11,659 nt of DNA, taken from the NCBI GenBank assembly GCA_007125475.1, contig SLDB01000227.1, positions 1 through 11,659 on the forward strand, read 5' to 3'. The stretch is from Nitriliruptoraceae bacterium (GTDB lineage: Bacteria > Actinomycetota > Nitriliruptoria > Nitriliruptorales > Nitriliruptoraceae). Shown in pieces: positions 1 to 6,357 of this stretch. How positions within the stretch are numbered: the first letter of the stretch is position 1; each line of letters begins with the position of its first letter. Both the position numbers and the translations under genes were made by a program. The notes below the pieces were generated by a model that was not told where the DNA came from, ran no database searches, and saw only the letters and a list, made by a program, of their open reading frames with translations.

Positions 1-22
1 AACCTGCCCCGGTCGTCGCTCG

Positions 23-53
23 GTCAGCGCACCGCGACGCTCGGTGCGCTGAC
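23..53. terminator. Inverted repeat before the dsbA-like gene, probable terminator of an upstream gene
   Basis: Perfect 11-bp inverted repeat (23-33 GTCAGCGCACC, 43-53 GGTGCGCTGAC) with a 9-base loop. One further G-T wobble pair extends the base. There is no T-run, as is common for hairpin terminators in GC-rich actinobacteria. It lies 20 bases before the ATG at 74, so it may end transcription from outside the window or form a 5' leader structure of the dsbA-like mRNA. Confidence 0.5.
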
Positions 54-73
54 TCCCGCGAACCGGAATCTTC

Positions 74-808
74 ATGCCGAAAACGACCAAGAGTTCCGCC
101 TCGTCCTCCCTCCTCGTCCCGGCCCTGGTCCTGGTCGCCGCCATCGCCCTGGGTGGGGTCTTGCTGCTCGGCGGCGGCGCCGAGGGAGAGGATGCGTCTT
201 CCGCATCGACGGACCAGGCCGAGGTACCGGAAGACACCTCTCGCTCCGAGCTTCTTGAGATGCTCGAGCGACGCCAGGAGGGCGACCCGCTCGCACTCGG
301 TGACGTGGACGCCCCGGTGCTGATGATCGAGTGGGCCGACTTCCAGTGCCCCTTCTGCGGATCCTTCGCGCGCGACACCAAGCCGGAGCTGATGGAGCGC
401 TACGTCGAAGAGGGGACCCTGCGCATCGAGTGGCGCGACTTCCCGGTGCTCGGCCCGGAGTCGCACACGGCGGCCCTCGCCGGCCGTGCCGCCGCCGAGC
501 AGGACGTCTTCTGGGACCTGCACGACGAGATCTTCGCCGAGGAGCGCGAGCGCAACGCCGGCGAGCTGGCCGAGGACGCCCTGCTCGCGATGGCGGACGA
601 CCTCGGTCTCGACGTCGACCGGTTCGCCGACCACCTCGGTGATCCGGCCCACGAGGAGGCCATCGAGCTGGACCTGCAGATCGCCCAGCAGCTGCGCATT
701 ACCGGCACACCGGCATTTCTCGTCAACGGGCAGCTGATGATCGGGGGTCAACCGACGGAGATGTTCGCCCGGGCCATCGAGCAGGCGGCCGAGGAGGCCG
801 ACGCATGA
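74..808 (+). CDS. Membrane-anchored DsbA-family thiol-disulfide oxidoreductase
   Basis: Thioredoxin-fold protein of the DsbA/BdbD type (244 aa), expected to make, isomerise or reduce disulfides outside the cytoplasmic membrane. A short basic N-terminus and hydrophobic segment at residues 13-35 act as signal anchor, followed by an acidic, Ser/Thr-rich linker to about residue 70. The active site is C92-P-F-C95 in the context DFQCPFC. The cis-proline loop is G211-T212-P213, followed by AFLVNG, typical of DsbA proteins that have a helical insertion between these two sites. The start at 74 is supported by an in-frame stop at 50-52; the ribosome site is weak (GGAA). The stop overlaps the start of the CcdA-like gene (ATGA), so the two are probably translationally coupled. 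Family assignment is firm. Whether it works as oxidase or as CcdA-fed reductase cannot be read from the sequence. Confidence 0.9.
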   Translation: MPKTTKSSASSSLLVPALVLVAAIALGGVLLLGGGAEGEDASSASTDQAEVPEDTSRSELLEMLERRQEGDPLALGDVDAPVLMIEWADFQCPFCGSFARDTKPELMERYVEEGTLRIEWRDFPVLGPESHTAALAGRAAAEQDVFWDLHDEIFAEERERNAGELAEDALLAMADDLGLDVDRFADHLGDPAHEEAIELDLQIAQQLRITGTPAFLVNGQLMIGGQPTEMFARAIEQAAEEADA

Positions 809-1683
809 TCGAGATCGGCTTCCTCGCGGCCTTCCTTGGCGGGGTGCTGACCCTGATCAGCCCGTGCGGCGCTCTGCTGCTCCCGTCCTTCTTCGCCTAC
901 GCCTTCTCGACTCCGGGAGCGCTGCTGGCCCGCACCGCCGTCTTCTACGCGGGACTCGCCGTATCGCTGGTGCCCCTCGGGATGGGGGCGTCCTTCGCGA
1001 GCTCGTTGTTCTTCGGTCACCGCGAGATGCTGATCCTCGTCGCGGGGTGGCTGGTGATCGCGCTGGGGGTGGCACAGATCCTCGGTGGTGGCTTCGCGCT
1101 GCGCGCGGCGCAGCGGGCGCAGGGCCGATTCGCGGGCCGCACGGGCAACGGGGCGGTGTTCGGGCTCGGGGCGGTGTACGGCCTGGCGGGGTTCTGCTCG
1201 GGACCGATCCTGGGTGCCGTGCTCACCGTCGCCGCCAGCGATGGTCGGCCGCTGCACGGCGGTGCGCTGCTGGCCGTCTACGCCTTCGGCATGGCGGGGC
1301 CCCTGTTCCTCCTCGCTCTCGGCTGGGACCGATTGGACCTCGGCAGCCGCGGCTGGTTGAAAGGGCGACCGTTCACCGTCGGTGGCCTACGGCTCCACAG
1401 CACCTCGGCCCTTTCAGGACTGCTGTTCATCGGCGTTGGCGCGCTCTTCCTGACCACCGGCGGCACCGCCTCCGGGGTCCCGGGCCTGCCCAGTTCGCTC
1501 GATGTGGAACTGACGGTGCAGACGTGGTTGCTGCGACTCGACGCGATCCTGCCGGACGCGGCGGTGCTTGGGGTGCTCGTCGCCATCAGCCTTGCCCTTC
1601 TCGCGGTTCGGATGCGGCGCCGACGAAGGAACGCGGTGGAGCGCAGCCAGGAGCACGACGAACCGATCGAGCAGCCCCGGTGA
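805..1683 (+). CDS. CcdA/DsbD-type transmembrane electron carrier
   Basis: Polytopic membrane protein (292 aa) of the cytochrome c biogenesis CcdA / DsbD transmembrane family, which carries reducing equivalents from cytoplasmic thioredoxin to extracytoplasmic thiol proteins. The two expected membrane cysteines are visible: C21 in LISPCGALLLPS (first helix) and C131 in GLAGFCSGPILG (fourth helix). Proline/glycine-rich surroundings match the family. Hydrophobic stretches lie near residues 4-34, 42-62, 74-97, 115-143, 153-173, 202-220 and 245-268. The C-terminus is a basic and acidic cytoplasmic tail. The start shares ATGA with the upstream dsbA-like stop, so the natural partner is that DsbA-like protein rather than a cytochrome c assembly system, of which there is no trace in the window. 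Length is somewhat above a minimal CcdA because of the tail and the 176-200 loop. Confidence 0.88.
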   Translation: MIEIGFLAAFLGGVLTLISPCGALLLPSFFAYAFSTPGALLARTAVFYAGLAVSLVPLGMGASFASSLFFGHREMLILVAGWLVIALGVAQILGGGFALRAAQRAQGRFAGRTGNGAVFGLGAVYGLAGFCSGPILGAVLTVAASDGRPLHGGALLAVYAFGMAGPLFLLALGWDRLDLGSRGWLKGRPFTVGGLRLHSTSALSGLLFIGVGALFLTTGGTASGVPGLPSSLDVELTVQTWLLRLDAILPDAAVLGVLVAISLALLAVRMRRRRRNAVERSQEHDEPIEQPR

Positions 1684-1689
1684 CCCAGC

Positions 1690-1708
1690 GCACCGATGAT
1701 CGCGGTGC
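1690..1708. terminator. Bidirectional hairpin between convergent genes
   Basis: GCACCG (1690-1695) and CGGTGC (1703-1708) form a 6-bp stem with a 7-base loop. It sits in the 36-base gap between the convergent ccdA-like and luxR-like genes, so it could end transcription from both sides. The stem is short and has no T-run. Confidence 0.45.
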
Positions 1709-1719
1709 ACGTGGCGTTC

Positions 1720-2415
1720 TCAGACCGGTGGCGCGTACCTCGCGGCGAACTCGCGCAACTCGTCGCGTGATGGAAGATCAAGCTTGCCGCGCATGTTGTG
1801 CAAGTGGTTGCGGACCGTGCTGGGGCTGATGAAAAGCGTTCGCGCAATGCGGGCGTCGGAGTAGTCCCGGGCGAGCAGCAGCAGAATCTCCTGCTCACGC
1901 GGGGACAGTCCGTGATGGGGCACCGCGAGCACCGCCGCCACCCGGTTGATCAGCGCCTCTCGCTCGGTCGGGGCGGAATCGATGAGATCGCGGACGGCCG
2001 CCAACACCTCGGCGTGCGTCGCTTGCCGCGGGTCGATGCGTGCATACGCCAGTGTCTGCGTGACGGTCTGCCGCAGATCCTCGGCGAGTTGCTCGCGGGC
2101 GTCGAGAGCGGCACGCCAGCGGGTCTGGTGGCCGCGGAGTTCATGAGCGACCACGGCGAGCAGGAGCGCGACCGTGCACCAGAGCACGATCAGCTCGATC
2201 CGAACTCCGCCCGCATCCGGCTCGGCCCCTTGCAGCCCCACCCGCACCCCCAGGCCGATGAGGAAGATCGCCAGCCCGAGCACCGCGCCGGGCCGGCCCA
2301 ACCGGAGGGAGAGCACGAACACCAAGAAGGCGGCGAGCGCCACCGGCATCGCCCGGGGATCAGCGATGAACAGTCCGTAGGTCACCACCGCCGCGCCGAC
2401 GTCGACGGCCACCAT
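1720..2415 (-). CDS. Membrane-bound LuxR-family transcriptional regulator, C-terminal part of a frameshifted gene
   Basis: 231-aa open frame from an ATG at 2413-2415. The N-terminal half has hydrophobic segments around residues 22-40, 43-60 and 72-91. Residues 95-122 (HELRGHQTRW onward) look like a helical linker. The C-terminus is a LuxR-type helix-turn-helix (about 169-225): L170-S-P-R-E-Q-E opening, then ARTLFISPSTVRNHLHNMR as recognition region. There is no receiver domain, so this is not a two-component regulator; it resembles membrane-anchored one-component LuxR proteins. The apparent ATG is probably not the true start. A further membrane segment is encoded upstream in another frame, and removing one base from the C run at 2417-2421 joins the two as ...ALARG-MVAVDVG. 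The gene is convergent to ccdA-like and diverges from the lipoprotein remnant. Its targets are unknown. Confidence 0.75.
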   Translation of the reverse strand: MVAVDVGAAVVTYGLFIADPRAMPVALAAFLVFVLSLRLGRPGAVLGLAIFLIGLGVRVGLQGAEPDAGGVRIELIVLWCTVALLLAVVAHELRGHQTRWRAALDAREQLAEDLRQTVTQTLAYARIDPRQATHAEVLAAVRDLIDSAPTEREALINRVAAVLAVPHHGLSPREQEILLLLARDYSDARIARTLFISPSTVRNHLHNMRGKLDLPSRDELREFAARYAPPV

Positions 2416-2626
2416 GCCCCCGGGCCAGGGCGCGGGCGTCGGTGTAGTCGCGGAGCCCGTCGAGACGCCGGTGTGCGACGAGGTTGGCGGCGAGCAGGAC
2501 CGTGACGACGCCCAGGGCCACCAGCAGGCTCGCCGGGGAGAACAGCACCGTCATCGTGAGAACGACGAGGCCCATCAGGTACCGCACACGGATGAGCAGC
2601 CGTTCCGCCCGCCGGGCGCTGACCAC
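2360..2626 (-). pseudogene. N-terminal membrane part of the frameshifted LuxR-type regulator
   Basis: This frame encodes a basic stretch (SARRAERLLIRVRY), a strong hydrophobic segment (MGLVVLTMTVLF and SLLVALGVVTVLLAANLV) and RRLDGLRDYTDARALARG. It then loses sense as Arg-rich residues and stops at 2360. The next real membrane segment continues in the other frame from about 2415. The switch point is a run of five C at 2417-2421 on the + strand. The start is unclear: GTG at 2626 is chosen because it precedes the basic segment, but GTG at 2653 or 2587 and ATG at 2575 are also possible. This may be genuine gene decay, programmed slippage or a one-base sequence error. Confidence 0.55.
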
Positions 2627-2665
2627 ATCGAGCCTGTGGTCGCCACCACCCACTGGGCGGTCCGT

Positions 2666-2679
2666 ATCCGCTTGCGGAT
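2666..2679. promoter_or_regulatory. Palindrome upstream of the LuxR-type gene
   Basis: ATCCGC and GCGGAT (2666-2671, 2674-2679) form a perfect 6-bp inverted repeat with a TT spacer. It lies some 40 bases before the likely start of the LuxR-type gene and could be an operator, for example for autoregulation. No direct proof of function is visible. Confidence 0.25.
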
Positions 2680-2788
2680 CCACCTGCCACCTCGTTGGGC
2701 TCGGGGCTGATTGACCGGTCCAAGCTACACAGTGCCGGTCCTGGCTTCGGTGGCGTGTCCAGCGGAATCCAACGCCCGATGTCGGCCG

Positions 2789-2805
2789 GTCCATGGACTA
2801 TGGAC
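2789..2805. promoter_or_regulatory. Overlapping palindromes in the divergent intergenic region
   Basis: GTCCATGGAC (2789-2798) is a perfect 10-bp palindrome. GTCCAT (2789-2794) also pairs with ATGGAC at 2800-2805. The site is in the gap between the LuxR-type gene (-) and the lipoprotein remnant (+), where a shared operator would be expected. No clear -35/-10 boxes were recognised. Confidence 0.25.
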
Positions 2806-2867
2806 GGGTCGGCCCCATCCTCGTGACGGCTCCGGCCATGGCTCCGTCAGTGATCCACGGCTCTCCC

Positions 2868-3286
2868 ATGACCCGCGTGAAGTTCGTCCGCAGCCTCGCT
2901 GTGGTGGGCGTCCTCGCCCTCGTCGCCACCGCCTGCGTCGACGGCGGCGACGACGAGGCGGCCAGCCTCGCCCGGGACTCAGGACTGTTCCCCGGCCAGA
3001 CCATCGAACTGCGCCGAGCAGTACGTGGCCAGGACCAACACCGTGCAGTCGGTCGGCGCGCCGCTGCCCGAGGACGACGAGACCTGGAGCGGCCACGGCT
3101 GGGTCTTCGTCGCCAACGAGGTCGGCCGCGGCGTGACGGTGCTCGACCTGCGCACCCTGGAGCCCGTGAAGTTCATCTACAGCCCCGACTCGGCGGTGCC
3201 CCACCACCCGTACCTCAGTCCCGACCAGCCGTGGGTGCTCGCCAACGCCCGGTTCGGCAACGAGGTCATGGTCATCGACACCCAAG
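2868..3286 (+). pseudogene. Truncated, frameshifted beta-propeller lipoprotein
   Basis: The ATG at 2868 begins a good lipoprotein signal: MTRVKFVRSLAVVGVLALVATAC, with the lipobox cysteine at residue 23, followed by an acidic GGDDE linker. Sense is lost near 3005-3015 and resumes one base later as CAEQYVARTNTVQSVG, then WVFVANEVGRGVTVLDLRTL, HHPYLSPDQPWVLANARF and GNEVMVIDT. These are blades of a YVTN/YncE-like or cytochrome d1-like beta-propeller (VFVAN...VTVLDL...H.LSPD...VLAN...V.VID). The coding sequence stops making sense at about 3286, where a reverse-strand transposase fragment begins, so most of the propeller is missing. It is damaged twice, by a frameshift and a truncation. The original role is unknown; such secreted propellers often sit beside redox or metal proteins. 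Confidence 0.65.
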
Positions 3287-3616
3287 CAGCTCCTTGCCGG
3301 CGTGGACGCAGCCGACCTCCTCGTAGGGGTCGCCGGCGGCCAGCCCGGCCTCGAGGCGGCCCAGGCCCTTGTCGTGGAGCCGGTTGTGGGCGCACAGCAG
3401 TAGGCGGCGGATGCCGTAGAGCGGGTCGCGCTTGCGGCCGCGGTGGCCGGTGGTCTCCTGCTGCACGCGCCGGCGGGCGTCGTCGATCGCGGCGTTCGCG
3501 AGTTTGGACATGGAAGTGGTCAAGGGCGAGGGTGGCGTTGGGCAGGCCGACCTTGGGGTCGACCAGCGCGGCCCGGTCGGGGGCGGCGGGGTCGAGCGCG
3601 GCGACCTTCACCTTGG
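3284..3616 (-). mobile_element. Internal fragment of an ISL3-family (IS204/IS1001/IS1096/IS1165) transposase
   Basis: Read on the minus strand, the fragment starts at KVKVAALDPAAPDRAAL and continues as GLPNATLALDHFHV. One base later it continues in another frame as KLANAAIDDARRRVQQETTG, then HRGRKRDPLYGIRRLLL, LEAGLAAGDPYEEVG and AGKELLG. This order (DxFHVVKL, then the RRRVQQ-TGHRGR-DPLY-IRR block) is the central catalytic region of ISL3-family transposases. The frameshift lies near 3504-3508. Both the N-terminal zinc-finger/HTH part and the C-terminal part are absent, and no terminal inverted repeats are visible. The fragment therefore cannot move. It abuts the propeller remnant at about 3284, which marks the recombination or deletion scar. 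Confidence 0.8.
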
Positions 3617-3873
3617 TTGCTCAGCACTCCCAAGTCTCGCGGGGCCATACGCACTTTCAGAGGACCTAACGCAGCCTCACGGCACTCCCCAGCCCCCCGC
3701 CTTCATCGAGAAGGGCCGGTTGTCGGCACCGACGAGGGAAAAGTACGTACAATGCGACGGCAACGCGAATCTTTCATCGATCCACTTCAGCGTGCGTCGT
3801 CACTCTCGCCAGGATCTAGACGAAAGCTCCCCGATCGGCTGCCAGAGCGCATCCGTATTCCCCGGAGGGACCC
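3617..3873. other. Intergenic region before the carbonic-anhydrase-like gene
   Basis: No gene is recognised in this stretch. Possible control elements are a TACAAT box at 3748-3753 overlapping the palindrome GTACGTAC (3743-3750), and GTCGG-CA-CCGAC at 3722-3733. TTGTCG at 3720-3725 is too far from TACAAT (22 bases) to be a standard -35 partner. If transcription starts near 3760, the leader would be about 110 bases. The ribosome site GGAGG at 3864-3868 is 5 bases before the ATG. Confidence 0.35.
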
Positions 3874-4257
3874 ATGCCCGAGTTCGTCGCCGCCGTCACC
3901 TGCATCGATGGCCGGTTCCACCGCCAGCTGACCGACTGGGCCGAGGAAGCGCTGCAGGCGCGCTACGTCGACCTGGTGACCGGTCCCGGTGTGTCGGCGC
4001 CCGTCGCCGCTGGCGACCCGAACGTCCTCGACCAGATCACGACCAGACTGACCCCATCCCTCGAGGTGCACCACGCCTCCACGGTGCTGGTCGCCGCCCA
4101 CGAGGGCTGCGCGGGAGACCCCGCCGACCCGGCGGAGCAGCGGGCGGTCCTGCCCGCCGCTGCCGCCCGACTGCAGACACGGTTGGGCGACCAGGCGGCG
4201 GTCACGGCCGTTTACCTCCACGCCGACGGGCGGGTCGAGCCGGTCCCGGGGCGGTAG
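3874..4257 (+). CDS. Small beta-carbonic-anhydrase-like protein (YbcF / Pro_CA_2 type)
   Basis: 127-aa cytoplasmic protein. It carries the zinc-site signature of beta-carbonic anhydrases: C10-I-D12-G-R14 (C-x-D-x-R) and H76-E-G-C79 (H-x-x-C). The body matches the short YbcF-like family better than classical enzymes: CIDGR, then YVDLVTGPG, then H-CAGDPADPAEQ, then AVYLHADGRVEPV at the end. Members of this group are 110-150 aa and are called putative carbonic anhydrases, but their activity is little tested. If active, it would interconvert CO2 and bicarbonate with a Zn ion held by C10, H76 and C79. The start is supported by GGAGG 5 bases upstream. The gene stands alone, 225 bases before the SLC13-type transporter, with no other CO2 or bicarbonate gene nearby. 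Family assignment is fairly sure; activity is inferred. Confidence 0.75.
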   Translation: MPEFVAAVTCIDGRFHRQLTDWAEEALQARYVDLVTGPGVSAPVAAGDPNVLDQITTRLTPSLEVHHASTVLVAAHEGCAGDPADPAEQRAVLPAAAARLQTRLGDQAAVTAVYLHADGRVEPVPGR

Positions 4258-4351
4258 CCGCCGGACGCGGCGCCGCTGGCAGGTACGGGCCGGCGAGGCG
4301 GGCGGGCTGACCGCAAGTGAGTGCACTCGAGGCTCAGTACTTGGGTGTCTT

Positions 4352-4372
4352 CTTCGGACGGAGACTTCGGAC
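4352..4372. repeat. Short direct repeat before the SLC13-type gene
   Basis: CTTCGGAC occurs at 4352-4359 and again at 4365-4372, a 13-base period. It lies about 110 bases upstream of the transporter start and shares GGAC with the nearby TCCGGAC palindrome. It may be extra half-sites for the same regulator, or chance. Confidence 0.25.
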
Positions 4373-4426
4373 CCGCGCGGCCGGTGGAAGAATCCGTCGG
4401 TGCAGCGCGTTCGTCTGCATCCGGAG

Positions 4427-4438
4427 ATATCCGGACAT
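4427..4438. promoter_or_regulatory. Candidate operator, copy 1 of a motif seen three times
   Basis: ATATCCGGACAT, which on the other strand reads ATGTCCGGATAT. It is a near-perfect 12-bp palindrome (one mismatched pair) 44 bases before the SLC13-type start. A second TCCGGA at 4420-4425 lies 10 bases upstream. It shares nine consecutive bases (ATGTCCGGA) with the site at 9552-9563 and fits the perfect palindrome at 6997-7012. The regulator is not known. Confidence 0.45.
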
Positions 4439-4482
4439 TCTGGTCGTGGTGCCCCCTGCCACGAAGACGATGAGGGTGAGCC

Positions 4483-6294
4483 GTGGACGCGCTGACGCCC
4501 GACATGATCCTGGTGCTGGTGGTGCTCGCCGGCACGATCGCCCTGTTCGTCACCGAGGTCGTCCGCATCGACGTGGCCGCCATCCTGGTGATGGTGGTGG
4601 TCGGGCTCACGGGACTGGTGCCGGCAGCCGACATCTTCGGCGGCTTCTCCTCGAACGCGGTGATCTCCATCATCGCGGTGATGATCCTCGGTGCCGGCCT
4701 CGACCGCGTGGGCGTCATGCGCGACGTCGCCGCGTTCCTGCTGCGGGTCGGCGGCGAGACCGAGCGTCGGGTCCTGGTGTCGATCTCGACCACCGTGGGC
4801 GCGATGAGCGCGTTCATACAGAACATCGGGGCGGCAGCGCTCTTCCTTCCCGTGGTCGAGCGGGTCGGGGAGCGCACCGGCATGGCCGTTTCACGACTGC
4901 TGATGCCCATGGGGTTCGCGGCGATCCTCGGCGGCACCCTCACCCTGGTGGCCTCGGGGCCGTTGATCCTGCTCAACGACCTGCTCGCCTCCTCCGCCGA
5001 CAACATCGGGGAGGAGATCGAGCCCTTCGGCCTGTTCGCGCCCACCCCCATCGGCGTCGCCCTCCTGGTGGCCGGCATCGCCCTGTTCGCGGTGGCCGGC
5101 CGCTGGCTGCTGCCCAACGTCGCCGCCGACCGCGAGCACGCCGCCGCCCTGCCCGACGTGGCGGCCACCTACGGCCTCGACCGTGCCATGCGGCCGGTAT
5201 GGGTGCCCGAGGACAGCCCGATCACCCGCCGCGACGTAGAGCGGCTCGAGGCCGAGACGCCGGGCGTGCTGATCGCGGCCGTGAGCGGACCGGACGGCGT
5301 ACAGGTCGCTCCGCCGCGCGAGGAGCGCCTGCATGGGGCCAGCGTGGTGGGGATCGTCGGCGACGAGGACCGCGTGGCGGCGTTCCTCGACGAGCACGGG
5401 CTGCAGGAGGCGAGCGAGGATCCCTTCGCGAACCTGCGCGACGACGACCGCGCGGGCATGGCCGAGGTCGTCGTGCGCCCCAACAGCCCCGCGGTGGGGC
5501 AGCGTGTGCGCGACCTGCGGCTGCGCAAGCGGTTCGGCGTGACCCTGCTGGCCGTGCACCACCGCGGCGAGGTGCGCACCGCCGATCTCCGCGAGCAGCG
5601 GCTGGCCGCCGGCGACGTGCTGGTCGTGTTCGCGCCCTGGGAACGGCTAGCCGCCGTGGCCGACGACCAGTCCTTCGTCGTGCTCACCGACCATCCCCCG
5701 GAGCCGCCCCGCACCTCCAAGCGGTGGTGGGCCCTGGGCGCCTTCGTCCTCGCACTGACCCTGGTGATCTTCACCGACCTGCAGCTCTCGCTCGCGCTGA
5801 TGACGGGGGCGGTCGCCCTGCTGATCTCGCAGGTCCTCACTCCCGACGAGGCCTATCGCGCGGTGTCGTGGAAGACGGTGTTCCTGCTGGCGGCGCTGAT
5901 CCCCCTGGGGCAGGCGGTCGAGGACACCGGCACCGCCGCCTGGATCGCCGAGGGCGTCATCGGCGCCACAGGGGACCTGCCAACCTGGGGAATCCAGCTC
6001 ACTATCGCGGTCCTGGCCACGGTCTTCACCCTCGTCGTCTCCAATGTGGGGGCCACCGTCCTGCTGGTGCCGCTGGCCGCCAACGTGGCCGTGGGCGTGG
6101 GCGCGGACCCGGGCCAGTTCGGGCTGATCGTCGCGATCGCGGCCTCGAACGCCTTCCTCCTTCCGACCCACCAGGTCAACGCCCTGCTGATGGGACCCGG
6201 TGGCTACCGCGTGGCCGACTACCTGCGTGCGGGTCTGGCGATGAGCGCGCTCTTCCTCGTCGTGCTCGTCCCCGCCGTCAACATCTTCACCTGA
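4483..6294 (+). CDS. SLC13/DASS-type anion transporter with central TrkA-C domains
   Basis: 603-aa membrane protein of the SLC13 (divalent anion:Na+ symporter) type, the group that includes bacterial YfbS-like and algal SAC1-like proteins with TrkA-C (RCK_C) inserts. The N-terminal membrane half spans about 8-210 and includes AFIQNIGAAALFLPV (111-123) and the re-entrant GGTLTLVASGPLILLND (150-166). A soluble middle (about 230-405) holds two TrkA-C-like domains; the second is clear (NSPAVGQRVRDL...GVTLLAVHHRG...AAGDVLVVFAP). The C-terminal membrane half spans about 414-602, with SNVGATVLLVPLA (520-532) as the repeat of the first half's site. Likely substrates are sulfate, thiosulfate, other oxyanions or dicarboxylates; the sequence does not decide. 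GTG at 4483 is preceded by GAGGGTGAG. The methyltransferase follows after 63 bases. The candidate operator at 4427-4438 suggests co-regulation with the sulfur cluster. Confidence 0.87.
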   Translation: MDALTPDMILVLVVLAGTIALFVTEVVRIDVAAILVMVVVGLTGLVPAADIFGGFSSNAVISIIAVMILGAGLDRVGVMRDVAAFLLRVGGETERRVLVSISTTVGAMSAFIQNIGAAALFLPVVERVGERTGMAVSRLLMPMGFAAILGGTLTLVASGPLILLNDLLASSADNIGEEIEPFGLFAPTPIGVALLVAGIALFAVAGRWLLPNVAADREHAAALPDVAATYGLDRAMRPVWVPEDSPITRRDVERLEAETPGVLIAAVSGPDGVQVAPPREERLHGASVVGIVGDEDRVAAFLDEHGLQEASEDPFANLRDDDRAGMAEVVVRPNSPAVGQRVRDLRLRKRFGVTLLAVHHRGEVRTADLREQRLAAGDVLVVFAPWERLAAVADDQSFVVLTDHPPEPPRTSKRWWALGAFVLALTLVIFTDLQLSLALMTGAVALLISQVLTPDEAYRAVSWKTVFLLAALIPLGQAVEDTGTAAWIAEGVIGATGDLPTWGIQLTIAVLATVFTLVVSNVGATVLLVPLAANVAVGVGADPGQFGLIVAIAASNAFLLPTHQVNALLMGPGGYRVADYLRAGLAMSALFLVVLVPAVNIFT

Positions 6295-6357
6295 GCACCA
6301 CACCGGGCACCCGACATCTGGACTCCCGGACATGCCCCGACACGAAGGAGGACGCTG

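Noticed and set aside
3284..3616. Intact insertion sequence or composite transposon
   Set aside because: Only the central part of one transposase is present, with a frameshift, no terminal inverted repeats and no target duplication.
3432..4310. Plus-strand frame running through the transposase remnant into the carbonic-anhydrase-like gene
   Set aside because: It crosses unrelated elements, is opposite to or out of frame with both, and turns into Arg/Pro-rich nonsense over the real gene.
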